Below the pieces are notes generated by a model. That model had not been told where the DNA came from. It ran no database searches and was given only the letters and a program-made list of their open reading frames with translations. This document shows positions 1-12,900 of a DNA stretch of 64,000 nt, piece by piece (position 1 is the stretch's first letter; each line of letters opens with the position of its first letter). Position numbers and translations under genes: made by a program. Origin of the DNA: Leptoclinus maculatus (Eukaryota > Chordata > Actinopteri > Perciformes > Stichaeidae); contig JAVDOI010000001.1 of NCBI GenBank assembly GCA_032191485.1, positions 30,489,948 through 30,553,947 of the forward strand, given 5' to 3'.

Positions 1-406
1 GAGGAAAGAGGTGAAGAGGTGAGAAGGAATAAAGTCGAAGGAAACACTATGGGGTATCAGCTATGTCTGGTGTCTATTGGGATTAGTGGGGCATATTTTC
101 TGGAGGCTGAGCAGTTAGGTGATGGAAGGATGTATAATGTTGATTACTGTTAAATGTTGTGTTATTAAGACATGTTACTGGGGTTGGAAAATGTGAATTT
201 TTTTTTGCATTTAGAACATTTAGAAACGGGGACGTTTCTTTATGGAGGAGGAGGAGGTATGTAAGCTATTATGTTGAGTATGTTAATAGCTCTCTAGAAA
301 GCAGTGTTCCTGTGTATGTGTTTGGTGCTTTTATTGTGGAGGAGGAGACGGAAGGAGAAAAGAGAGGAAAGAGGTGCGGGTGAAGAGTGTGAGAAGGAAT
401 AAAGTG
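1..406. repeat. Diverged direct repeat at the left edge
   Basis: A purine-rich block at 1-35 (gaggaaagaggtgaagaggt, then gagaaggaataaagt) recurs in diverged form at 363-405. GGAGGAGG-type runs lie between the copies at about 243-256 and 341-350. The pattern suggests a diverged tandem repeat of about 360 bp, cut by the window edge. No coding exon is supported here on either strand. The rest of 407-722 shows nothing I can name. Confidence 0.4.
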
Positions 407-722
407 GCTGCCATCTTGGCACCGAATACGGAGCCCCGTGTTTATGGTTTTATTATTGTCCTAAAGTATAGGCACAACATAAACCCTCGCCTACATTGTC
501 AATGGAACCAGATAATATAATAATTTAATCAACTCGTATGTGACCATTCAACAAGCTACTAAATCCATGTGGTGTTATCAAAGAGAACAAACTTGTACTT
601 TATGTTGAAATATGTTGTCATATAGAAGCTGAGAGAACAGATCAGAAGAACTAAATTATAAAGTTAGCAGCCGTAGCATAAACAGTGTTTGATAACTGAG
701 AAAAGAAATACAGTGAACCAAC

Positions 723-912
723 CTCCTCTTTGTATCCGGACTTCCGGGTTCAAAACAGCGTCCAGTAGTTTCCGTTGTCGCTCGTTCTCTTTTGAACGAG
801 AGAGTTCCTCCTCGTACTCTGCTATCGTTCTTTCAAACAGACCAAATATCTCTTCAGCAGCCGCAGTTAGTCGCTGGTTGACTAAAGATCTCAGCATTTG
901 GACTCGAGACAT
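723..912 (-). CDS. First coding exon of a C2H2 zinc-finger protein gene (partial)
   Basis: The exon starts at ATG 912-910 (MSRVQMLRSLVNQRLTAAAE...) and ends at a GT donor after position 723 (GGAG|gttggt). It codes for 63 residues and leaves phase 1. The acidic, helical N-terminus with 'LVNQRLTAAAEEIFGLFER' is the usual first exon of many teleost C2H2 zinc-finger genes. The complete zinc-finger gene at 17967-20037 has a homologous first exon (LVNERLKAAAEEIFSIFE...) with the same phase-1 exit. I see no finger exon between 1 and 722, so the rest should lie left of the window, or this is an orphan exon. An upstream in-frame GTG at 972 is not a likely start because the family begins at the ATG. 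Presumed product: a nuclear DNA-binding protein. Confidence 0.6.
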
Positions 913-1111
913 TTTCACTAAACCACAGAAACTTTTCCTCCATACAAACTCCGTTAAAAACGGTTTGCTCACTCTGACCTGCGCTCTGTTGCTGAGTTAC
1001 GTTCGGGTCCGTCCACCTCCTGCTAGCATGCTAACATCATTAGCTCCGTAGGACACCACGAGACAACCCGGACGTTTTAAATGAAGCGAAACAACACATT
1101 CCACTCTGTTC

Positions 1112-1263
1112 AAAGCATTTGGACTTTAGACATTTTCACACAACGACAAACTTGTTCTCCACACAAAGTCCGTCAAAAACACCGTTTACTCCCCATCAAA
1201 CTCTGACTAGCGCTGTGTTGCTAACTTCCGTCCCCGTCGGTCTGTTTCCATCTAGCATGCTAA
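1112..1263 (-). repeat. Diverged tandem copy of the zinc-finger start region
   Basis: The sequence around 1112-1263 repeats that around 891-1035 with a shift of about 221 bp. Both have 'gcatttggact..agacattttcac', a shifted match to 'aaactccgttaaaaac', and 'tagcatgctaa'. Read on the minus strand, this copy also has an ATG (1133-1131) followed by codons for SKVQML, then TGA. It is therefore a broken duplicate of the exon start and now probably lies in the 5' untranslated or promoter region of the 723-912 exon. Confidence 0.6.
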
Positions 1264-3932
1264 GCTAACTGAAATAGCTTTGTAGGCTACCGGGAAATGA
1301 GTCAGAGGAAAAACATCCAGAAAAAAGGTGAACAGCTAAAGGTCCATTCAGAAAGGTTTATCCAGACATACAGAGACTCTGCTGGATCAGTACTGATGGA
1401 GCTAACTGATACTTTATCAACATAACAAAGAGACTGCTGTTTCTACTAACGTTAGGCGCCATGTTGTTAATGGAAGAACATCCGGGTTCGCTGCAACTTT
1501 GTGGGTAACCTTAAAAATAAAAGCCTTTAGAAGCTTCTATGTGGATTTCATTGCAGACTTGGTGCATATAGCGCATTTTATCAAAATAATACTTAATCAT
1601 TGTCATCTTAAATTAGTGGTTCTTAACTTGGAAATTAAAGCTTCAAAACAATTTATCAACACAGGTCCAACCATGGCCATAAACAGGGTTTTTAGAAAAA
1701 TAGAGGTTCAAAAAATGAGCGTTCCGTCTGTCAGAGGTTTTGTCCCATCCCCTTCAGAACATTTCTGATTTACTTGATCTAAAAATGTGCATTTTAAGAT
1801 ATTCATCGTTCTAATAGGCTCCGAATCAATCAATATACAGAATATAAAAGTACATCACATTATCATATCAAATCAACATAAACTTATCACCAGATAAGAT
1901 GGTGCCGCAGATGGCTGCCTCTCTGTGTTGGTGCGCATTGTTTTGTCTTGTTTTTATTATTAATTCCGTCAGATTAATCTGATTAGCAATTTCTCTAATT
2001 CTAAACCAATGCTATTAAACTAAGCCAGAGGCAAAGTCTTTTGTGTGATTAACTTGATTTCAGGCATTGTTTCTCCCTATAAACAGATACTGACGCTCGT
2101 TTTATCCCCTCTGTGTTTGTGTAGCTTACCAGTGCTCCAGTCGAGGCAGGGAGTTGGAACTAGAAGTGAGCGATGACGGAAGAATCAATATATCTGGACA
2201 GACCGTCACTGTGCTGCAGGGAACAATCACACTATAGCCAAAGCCACATGCAAGCCAGGAGGGTTGGGGATGATGGGACAGTCATTATGTACCCACAGAC
2301 AGGTGTTGTACCATATGATTTAAAAAAAATTAAATAAAAATGAGTCAATTTAAACAAAGCATTATTGTCCAGACTGGTCAATCCAATACTGAAACATCAC
2401 TAAGCATGACGACACACAACAGGATGTAAAAATACATCTCACACTTTGATAGTATTTGTATTTATTCTCATAACGCAAAAATCTCAGTATTAACAAAATA
2501 CAGACACAAAACATGTAAAATCAGAGGTTGTGTCGGTTTTACAACATGCTCTAATAATTAAAAAAATAATCACCAGTTAAATTATCACAGATCCTCAGCA
2601 TTAAATTACATTTTAATATATTTCCTCCTAACTTGTGGTTTCCTACATATTCCTTGAGTTTTAACTGGTTATCATGATACCAGGTAGCTTCCTTTATCAT
2701 TCTGTCTCCGTACAGCTTTAGATTTTCTCGTATATTGTTGTACGCAAAAGAAAGTGAATCAAAAACTTGCTTTAGCTTTGTCTGTTACCAACAGTATAAT
2801 GTTAACTGAGGAATAAAGAGAAACTATTTATATACCAGTTTGTTGTTTCATTTCTGTACTGTTGTAGGTCGGTGTGGTCCATTCACAGATTAAAACAGAG
2901 TAATGTTGATGCAATATTTCTATATTGCATCAACATATATTTCAAGTATGTATGAAGTCCAGTTGAACCACTAAACAAGAAACTACACACTACAGCAATC
3001 ACCTCATGGTTCATACATGTTCTTGAGGTTCGAGCTGGAACAAAAGATATTGATTTGGTCCTTTAAAACTAAATCAAAATTTCAATTTTATTGTAATATT
3101 GTGATGTAGTTTTAAGTGTAACGATTTTGTACTTAAGACTGTGTTTTAGTGGACTGATAGACCTTCCTGAGCATATCTGACTGTTGTAGCTGAGTGACAT
3201 GAACTATAAAAGGTTTGGTCTCCATATTCACATTATGAGTGACTTTCTGTGTTGTGTGTAAACGCTTAGAGAAAGTACCAACAGTGAATATTGTCAGTGT
3301 ATCGATAGAGGTATTTGATCAAAAGTACCATAGTTTAGTTTATTCCTAGTTGAGGTTTGATGCACAGTCCCATAATCCACCAGCGTTAGTTCAACCAATT
3401 AAAGATACAGTACAATTTTGTGTGCAAATATTTTAGCTGTTCAGTGTCCAGTACCTTGTTTCATCGCATAGACATCAACTATTGATACTTTTAAAACTGT
3501 GTATTAAATGGGTTGTATTTATAATTGATCAACATTAAGACTTGCATCAAGATCTTTGGCCTCAAGATCTCTAACAAAGCTTGTTGAGATTCAGTCTGGA
3601 GATGTGTTTTAATATTTCAATTGTATACCTTCAAAGCCACTTCTGTTTTTGAGTGCTTTGTATAATAAAGACTGTGATTTAAAATCAGTCTATTATAACA
3701 CTTTTAACTAGTGTGGTACAGATCAGAGACAGTGTCCCCTCAAAAGCCTACAGGTTCTTTAGGTGTCATTCCTAGTGTGTTGATTAGTGTAATCTGTATC
3801 TCCAGTTACAGCCCATCAAATCCTTGTTAGGAGGGACACAAAATAATCAGACGTGGGGCTGTAACATTAGGTGACAGGCAGTGACGGTATGCTGCAAATG
3901 GCACTGAGATACTTTCAGCAATATAATTTTTT
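1264..3932. other. Intergenic spacer 3' of dna2
   Basis: AT-rich, with no open frame resembling a known protein. It should contain the 3' untranslated region of dna2; an AATAAA on the minus strand near 3083-3090 is one possible polyadenylation signal. The only structure I can support is the perfect hairpin at 2903-2936, listed separately. Confidence 0.5.
2903..2936. repeat. Perfect 15-bp inverted repeat with a 4-nt loop
   Basis: ATGTTGATGCAATAT is followed by TTCT and then by the exact reverse complement of the first arm. The arms are AT-rich but not a simple repeat. If dna2 transcription extends this far, the RNA would fold into a 15-bp stem. No flanking terminal repeats or target-site duplications point to a transposon. 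Confidence 0.8.
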
Positions 3933-6900
3933 TCAAAGATGGACAGGACAGCAATGACTTCTGATCACACCCTTCAGATCATTCAGTGCAGTTTGCAGAT
4001 TGGCATAAAATCTCTGCCCTGATGAGGTGACCTGAAATAGCACCATGGCTCCATAGACTTCCATCACAGGGGCATGCTTGCCTTGTGGGCAGCTGGGGGG
4101 AGCTGGATAATGTGAAGTAAGGGTTCAGGAAAAAAAATGTCTCTATGTATTCTGCGTCTACAAAGACTTAATTCTGCTGTATAGAACTGAAAAAAAGACT
4201 TCTGCAGTAACCAGTTCAGTTACGCATTTTGCAATAAATTAGTTAATGCTGACAGTACTCACATTAAAGATTATTTTGTAATTAAAGGATATCATGTCCT
4301 CTTGCTGCAGATGGTTGAGTAGTTTCTCCACAGGTGCGTAGCGTCGTAGCGTCTTGGCGGACCCCACCATCAGCAGCTTGTGTTTAGCCCTGGTAATGGC
4401 TACATTCAGGCGACGCCAGTCCTTCAACAGCTCTCCTAACTATGAAAGGAGAAGCAGCAGAGAATCAGGTCAGGTTTCCACTCACTTGTTCACTAATGCA
4501 GAGAGAGGAGAAGAGGAGTTAAAGAAAGGACGATGGGAAGAGAAACACTTACGTTTCCTTCCTCTGCAGTGCTCCTGACAAAAGAAAAGATGATCAGACT
4601 TTTGTCCCGTCCTTGGTATTTATCCACTGTATTCACCTCCACACCGGTGAAAGCACAGGACTGCAGCAGAGCAGAGATACTCTTTAACTGCTGCCTGTAG
4701 GGGGCGATAACACCTATATCACTGGGCTTACACCCTGCCTGAAGAAAGTAAAATAAGCAGGGGTTAGTATGATAAATAGCTACAACAACTATTTCTTTAT
4801 TTCCCCCCCCCCCCACTGTATTAAGAACACTTCATGACCCTAAGAATTAAGCCAGGACTTTAAAAACCCACTGTTTTTATGCCATAAATACTTGAGCATA
4901 AATCATGCAACTGATGCACCTTTATCAGCAGTGAAAGCAACTTGTGTATGAGAGCAGCTTCGGTGTGATTGCTAACGCCTCCCTTCTCCACAGACTCCAG
5001 TGCTGGCACCTAAAGGAGAAAAACAAGCACACCTCCTTTGTCTTACTCACGACAATCTTATTTTGCATAAATAACTTTCTTCGACTGTTGAGGCAGCTGA
5101 CTTAATTCCTTGACCTTTCACTCGAAGGCAGACCTAATAAAATATGCATCGATCCTCTTGGCTAATAACGGGTAAAAACGTGGCTCGTAAAACATTCAAC
5201 CAACCATGGAGCAGTCTAGGAAGCAAACAGGGCTGCTGGGCAACAATGTGGCATGTATCCAAGCCAGGTCGTGCTGTGGATGAGACTTGGAGTAGGAACT
5301 AAGCTCCGACTGGACAGAGAGCAGGAAGGGCAGGGTGAGCAGGGCCGTGGCTGTCCTCTCTGATCCACACTCCAGCCGGCCCTCATACATCAGGGAGTTA
5401 CTGAGAGACATTATCTGCCTAAAAACACAGAGCACACACTGTTTATTATGGAGTGTGTCCTTGTAGATAAGAGTTCAATTGCCGTTTGAATGGTCTAATG
5501 AATGAGCTCATGATAAACAAGAAAATATTACTGAAGCATATAGTGTTGTCTGTGTATGTTGGTGTACCTATTCATCCGGTACTGTACATTGAGTTGGACC
5601 ACTGCTTCACTATGGAGCTCTAGTCGCTTAAAAAGACTTTCGTCCATCCCAAGTGACCTAGAAGAAAAAGAATAAAGAAATTGGGAACTGATATTTCTAT
5701 TGACATTATTCTAACTTTGCATTAATTACCAAATTTACCCTGCATTTCCTACATATTTTACCCTCACGAAGACAAATAACTACAAAAAAGTACGAAAGGA
5801 ATACTTCACCGTTATCATGACCATTGCTATATCAACTCATGTTACCTTGAATTCTGGAAGAAAACTTAGTTTTTCTCGCATGCCTCCACCATGAACGGAG
5901 AATCCAAAAGTGAAAATCCTTCATGAACTCAAGTAAATGGAGGCCAGGTTTAACAGAAAAACTATATCAAAACTTATTTTTAGAAACTCTCACACAACTC
6001 ATGCAGGATAATACGGGTATCATTTATCCTGTAGTTTCCAAACGTGCATTTTTCCCTTAACACTTGCGCCACTACTGTCTCATGCTTTTGTAGGTGCGCT
6101 GCGAGTCTTTGCATACTGCAAAATTTGTGCGAGTTTGTAAATGGATGTTTTGATATAGTTTTGCCGTTGTTAAACCTGGCCTCAATTTATTTCAAATCAT
6201 GAAAGATTTAGTCCGCTTTTTATAATAGAATAATCGATATGCAGATGGTCATTTTAAGGGTGAAGTGTTCCTTTAGCCCGCTAGTTTTTATTTTATCAAT
6301 TTAACAACATATACCTAATCTACACATACACACTTTACCTCGCCTCCTTATTTTGTACTATTGGTGGCAGCTGTTGGTGATCTCCCACCAGGACAAATCT
6401 CTTGGCATAGAACAGGGGTCCCAAACAGATAGGCTGGCTGATCTGTGAAGCTTCGTCTACGATGCAGAAATCAAACCGGCGACGTGTGAAAATGGGATGC
6501 TTGATGCCCATACAGGTGGTTGCCACTACCAGCTAGACAGAGAGAGAGAGAGAATCGTTTTTTTGTGGTAAGATGTTCACAACATTTGTATATTTGTTAA
6601 ATTACAATATCAACAAGTGGCATGTCTTGATGCAGAAAAAATATATAGATTAGATGTTAAATATTTTAAAAAAAAATGCTGATTTCAGTGTCTATAAATC
6701 AGTCAAAGTAGTTGCAATTATGATATTCCACAAACTAACTCCTTACCTCCTTGTTATAAAGCTGCTCTAACTCTGACAGAGTGTGAACTCCCTTCTTTCT
6801 CGCACTTTCCTCTGTGTAAGGCAGGATGTCTGGATGAACCTGGAGAGGTCGGCAGAAAAGAGAGAAATCAGAGCAAGTCAGAGGGGAAAAAACAGAGTTA

Positions 6901-9900
6901 AACATTAGAGGTTCTAAAATGTTAAAATATTTGTTGAACTCTTGAATATTTCAAAAATACAGATCAAACCGTGCCCCAAATGTTTATTTTTTGTATTACT
7001 TCAATAACATTTATTAGTGATTTGTGCTTTAATACAAATTACAACTTTTTTTTTTTTTAAACAGCAAATACATCTACAAAGTGACAGTTTAAACAAGTTG
7101 TAAAACAAATGTGTGAAGTGAATGCTATAGTGCACCTTCTGCCCCTGCCCAAGACGCAGAAACCCAACCCGGAAGCGCTTTAGCTTCAGCAGGATGTTGT
7201 CAACAGCAGAGTGGGTGTAGCTGGTCAGCAACACACTGAACCCACATGCGTGAAGGATGCGAACCTGAGAGAAAAAGTGAGGAAGAGACAAAGAGCAAGA
7301 AGGAAAGAGAGAACGGTGGAGAAGAGAGGGTTAGAGTTCTGGTCTCACTTGGAGTAGATAATGTCCATTTATGGTTCAGGTAAGGTGAGGTTTTTAGAGC
7401 ATGTTAGGAGTTTACCAAGGTGCAGATGGTTGTGGTTTTGCCCGTCCCTGGCATGCCAACAATCAGTGTGTAGTCTTTAGATAACAACACCTTCTTCATG
7501 GCCTGCTTCTGGGGTTTGTTGAGACCTGAACACACACACAGGTTCATTGTTAGAACATTTTCTATTATTGATTTAAATGTGAAACTACAACTACGCAACT
7601 GTGCAAAACTTCCGGGGAAGTGTGCATATCATTTTAAGTTGCTCATTTATAGTATTGTCCCACACAGTAATGGAAAGCAGAATAAAACTGAATAAAGGAA
7701 AGCAGATAAGAAAGAAAATGAGACAAGCAGAGTGGAAGAGCAGAGCAGTGTAGCTTTGTCACCTTTCAGGATATTGGCCACAGTGTCCTTGGCCTCTCTT
7801 GGCAGAACAGAACTGAGGTTGTAAATAAACTCTGGAGGACGAAGGTCGACAACCAGCTCCCTCAGACGATCACTGCACAAATATAAAATGTTTGAGGCTA
7901 TTGTTTTTAACTGTTACCTAGTTAATGTCCTACGAGCAATATTTAGATTTTGCCATACGATACATTCTATGCAATCATAACTTTGCATTATTGCATTTTA
8001 CTGTAGCTACCTGTCCTGACAGCTTTCCATCAGCCTGGAGAGATTGGTGAGGTGAGTGCTGAGGCCCACCACACCTTCATCACCGTCCAATCGAAACAAC
8101 ACACCACTGAACTTGGACAGGTCTCTATAAAACACACAATGTGTAAATCGGATTAGTGACTTCAAATGAGCAGCTGGTGAAAGAGGAATCCAAACAATTC
8201 ACTGTAGTTTTCCTTTGTCTTAAATACTCCAGATGGCAGTTATATGTGGATTCATTCTCACCTGTCCAGAGTGCAGCTGATCGATGCCCTGCTGACCTCA
8301 CACAGGTATCCTGTTGCCAAACCAACCAGTCGACCTTTCTGGTCGCTGACAACTATGCGATCCCCGCTGGCCAAACCGCTGCTGGCCAAACCGCTGCTGG
8401 CCAAACCCTCCTGCGGCACCACGCTGCTTCGCTGGAAACGATGGAGGAAAACCCCTTCAGACTGCACGGTCACTGGACCACTGAGCTGCACATTCCCGAC
8501 ACAGCTCCCATTCTTCTCACTAGAAACACAGGTCAGATGAAACAAATACTCTGTATTAACTGTTACATACAGTATGAAGGGGCTAGTTCTATACACACGT
8601 TTTTATATATTGGAGTGTTTACATGTCTAAAATTGAGAGACCAGATTTTTACCTCTCTTCAGCCGTCTGAAGCCACACACGCTTTCGGCCATTCTTGGCC
8701 TCCATGCTGGTAGCCTCAAGGCAGCAGAGCAGCAGCCAATGAGAGAAATAGCTTAGATGTGGTGGGATCAGGTGACCCGTCTCCTGCTGCAGGAAGTCAC
8801 GCACAACATCCTCGCAGACGTCTGCAGAGCTGCCATCGACCACCCTGGAGGAAAGGCCAGGACAGGTTGAGAGAAAAAAAGAAAGAGGAAGTTGTGAGAA
8901 AAGAGGACAAGATAGATAGAGAGCTCAATGAGACAATCAATACTCTGCGTTAATAGTTTATTGTATAAACAAGTTTTTTGCTGACTGATAAGTTTAATAA
9001 AAATCATAATGCTTAACATTCCCACGGCTGCAACATGAGTTAAAAAAACGTTACCTTTCATATAAAGCACAGTTTCTCTTCTGAGGACAATACTGGCAGG
9101 TTTGTCTGTCTGTCAGGATGTCAGGAAGTTTAGACAAACGGCTCCGCTTCGCCTCTTTCTCCACACAGTTGTGGATGTGATGAACCAGGGTGTTCCTCAG
9201 CTTCAGCAGCTCTGAAATAAACAGAGTTCAGCAATAAAGGTGACGGCAGAGATGCTGCAGTGAAAGAATGTAAAAAGACTTCTTTTTTACATTCCAATTC
9301 CTGAATATCTTTAATAATTAAAGGTTCATTGCTCATTTAAAGGGTGTACTTGCATTATTATGCTATTTTAATATTATATCAGCAGCCTAAAATGGTCTTC
9401 AGAAAATAGTTAATCGCAGTCATTTCTGGGACAATAGATTGCCTGATATGCTTAAAATTCTACAATTATTAATGATATAAAATAATATTTTTATATGGTT
9501 GTTTAAAACTGGTGTTGGGCAAGTTGTTAAAGCTCATGTGGGAGCACTGTACCTCTGCGGTCCATGTGGCTGGCCACTACAGGGTGCAGGTTGCCAGTCT
9601 TGAGGTAAAGCAGCAAGCCAGCTTCAGAATTGTATCTCTCCAAGCTCATCAGAGTGTAAAGAATCACCTACACACAGACAAACACTTGTATATGGACATC
9701 TTGAAAGTCGACTTGATGCAATTTGCGTGTATCGGCGTAAACGTGCCTTTACAGTCTACATATGCACATCTACCTAGTTGAGCCCGCTGTGGTCCACCAA
9801 CCTGACTGCGATGTTCTATCGAGTTTGACTCCTTTCCAGTTTTCAGCTCCAGGGGTACAGTCCTCTCCTCCGACGTTCTGTGACTACCGCTTCGTGGTTT

Positions 9901-12900
9901 TTGAATTCGAACCCGCGCCGTTACATCGATTTTCCCTTTCAGACCAAATCTCGGCGACCACACATTTTCTTCTATATCTGCCAGCTCTGCTATTGTGACA
10001 ACAGTTGCCGAGTCCTGACATCTGCTGTTGCTGTGGCTGAGTTCATCGAGACAGAGATGGACATATAAACAGCTAATAAAGCTTTGTTTGCAAATCTTTA
10101 GCGCTGTGTGTGCGTGTGTGTACATACATTTTTAGGCTGATGGCTTTTGGTGTTGGGGAGCTCAGGTATTCCTTTGCCCAATGTTCCAGTGAGGGCAGAT
10201 AATCATGCAGCTCCTGCTTCATCTCTTCCTGACTTACACCCAAACTGTACCTAGAGAACAACGGACAAAACACAAACATAATAAGACAAAGAATATGCAC
10301 ACAAACATGAAGTGGATACATCACACAAAAACTGTGCAGCACTTCACCGTCGTTTCTTTATTTCGTGATTCAAGTACTCTGTTATGAACAACTGTGAACT
10401 GTATCATTGCACACATTAAAGGGTTGTGGCACCATGTAAAGACTAGTTTGGGACCCGCAGGTGGGTTGCAGGAGATTTTATTAGGGTTTGCCAAATAAAT
10501 GTCTTCCATAGTCTTGCTTTTTAACATTAATATGTGCAGTACACCTTTGAGCCACATGGCGGAGCCTGAATGTTCCTATTGTTCTGATAACTGCAGCCTG
10601 CTCATAACTAGCTAGCGTACATTGTTTGTTTTATTGATGAAGGAAATAAGAAGAATGATATAGTCTGCTAACTCTGCCTAAATGTATTTATTTGGTCTCA
10701 TTCATAATGTCTCTAACATGTGTTTTGTTTTCAATAACACATGCATAAAACACAGTTGTAATTTATCAAACTTAGATCTTTTTGAATTCGCTCTTATCAA
10801 GATTTAGAGGTAAGGTCTATTCTGAATTGGGTCGCGATACTTGATCATTTTTAAAAAGTGGGTCCCCAGAAAACCCCCCACAGAGGTAGGGTATAATCGG
10901 ACCACTTACATGTCTCCCAGGTACTGGGGACGGCAAAGGGCTTGGTCCGCCATCTTAGACAGTGTCACCAAAGAAAAATCTTTAGCTGTAGCTGCTCTCT
11001 GGAAGACTTCATGGACCATGGTGCCGTTTAGCATTTGCTTCGAGCCGCCGTCAAAACTCTGCATCACGGCAAACAGAACAGGAGAAGGTAAAGAGTACAG
11101 CATTGTGTGTAAGAGTGTACTGCCCACTTCAAGATAAAATAGGAGATTTAGGGACAATAAACAATAATCAGCAAACATAAAAACAGGTACTGATATTAAT
11201 AGTATTTGTAAAGCTTTTTACCTTGAACATATCTCCCAGTACTGCACGTCTCATGCAGCGGATGGAGTTAGAGATGCTGGTACCTGAGATAAGACTATCA
11301 GGTAGTAAAACCAGGAAGCCCTGCTCCCTGTCCACTACCCAGGATCCACCATTAGAGCAGCCCTCTAGATGCACCACAGCACCACAACAAACGGGTGTCA
11401 TTTCCCTGGAAATACCAAAGGAATGATAATTTTAGACGGATATGAAGACAAAGACACACAAACATGCATAATGAAGACATAGGCAAAGAAACAGAAAATT
11501 CAGTGCTACTTTCACAAATTCGGGCATTGTGGGGAGAAGTTTGATGCATACCACGATGAAAGTAAGTAATTGAATAACAATGTGAACAGAACAGAAGACC
11601 TTAACACGAGGTATTACCATCCATCTTTCAACAGACACGTTTCAGTTGGATGTAGAGATTTGGAGCATGAGATGGTCAGTGCTTTGAGGCCAGGCCTCTC
11701 CTCCACATCTAAAACCCAGTAGCGGTTGTTTAGGCCTCCAGAAAGGATCACATGGTCTGGCACCTTACTGTATGACGAGAGAGGAAATATATCATACATC
11801 TGCCAAGTATCATTTCTAAAAATCAGAATGAATTGAAACACCTGCCCACAGAGGGATAAACTGACAGATAGCAGCTTTTCAGCAGATTATTGGTCACCAA
11901 GTCAAGTGCTTCAAGCCACATACACTCAGTGTCAAGTGCTCATATTTTCGTTCATCTTTCCTCCTTTATTATCGACATGAGCAATTTTATCATCCCCTAA
12001 CCTAATCAAACTATGCAGCAAAATTCTGTTCATGCATCTCTCACCGGGCTTTTTTTGATTTATCATCTGTGACAAGACCTTCACTATGATCCATCTGCTC
12101 TGCAAACCAGCTCTCGTCCAACAACTCCTCCACAGGACCCGATGACGTCACTCCTGTATTTTCTTTTGTGCGAAAAAGAAGAAAAAAAGTTAGCGTGGAA
12201 AGAAAAGGCTGTAAAATAAAGCTGCATGTATAATGTATGAATATATGCTTATTATCATGATGATATGCCCCTCAATATACAGTCATCAGGGATTCCATAA
12301 TATAGTTAAAAAGCTTAAATCTTGTCTTTTAAAAGGCTGCATTGTTAGTAGGTGATACCATGTTTTTAACTGAGGGACAATCACACGGACACTTTTGAAC
12401 TCCATGTTTTTCAATGAAAGATACATTAAAGCATTAAAGCAGGGCTGGGAGTATTCTGCAACATGCCTTCTTTTTTGTCACAATAAAAATAGTGATAGTT
12501 AACACATTTTTATAAAAACAATTACCTCCAGCTCGATCCTGATCCGATGATGTCACATTGTCCCCGTCTTCATTTGACGAGGTCATTGCTGTTACTGTAG
12601 CTCCTGCCTTGTTATGGTCAATCTCTCCCCCCTTTGCACCTCTCTTCGTTGCAGGTGTTATGGTTTGAGCACCAGGTTTGTGCATGTGAGCAATGAGAGT
12701 GGGAGTATCCTTCACCTCAGTTGCTTTCTGCTCTGTTATCACAGTAAAAACAGAATCTTTCTCATATTCATTTATCGTATTCTGATGTTTTCTCTGTTCC
12801 CCAAAAGAGTTTTTGTTGCCATTGAAGACCATTTCAGTACTTCTGCTGTGACCCTCTGACTGGTCTCTTGAAAAATGAGGCGTCTCCAAAATGCCAATCA

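Noticed and set aside
689..1051. 120-codon plus-strand open frame
   Set aside because: It is antisense to the zinc-finger first exon, which matches a known family.
8156..8713. 185-codon plus-strand open frame
   Set aside because: It is antisense to dna2 exon 13 and adjoining introns; the minus strand carries the conserved protein.
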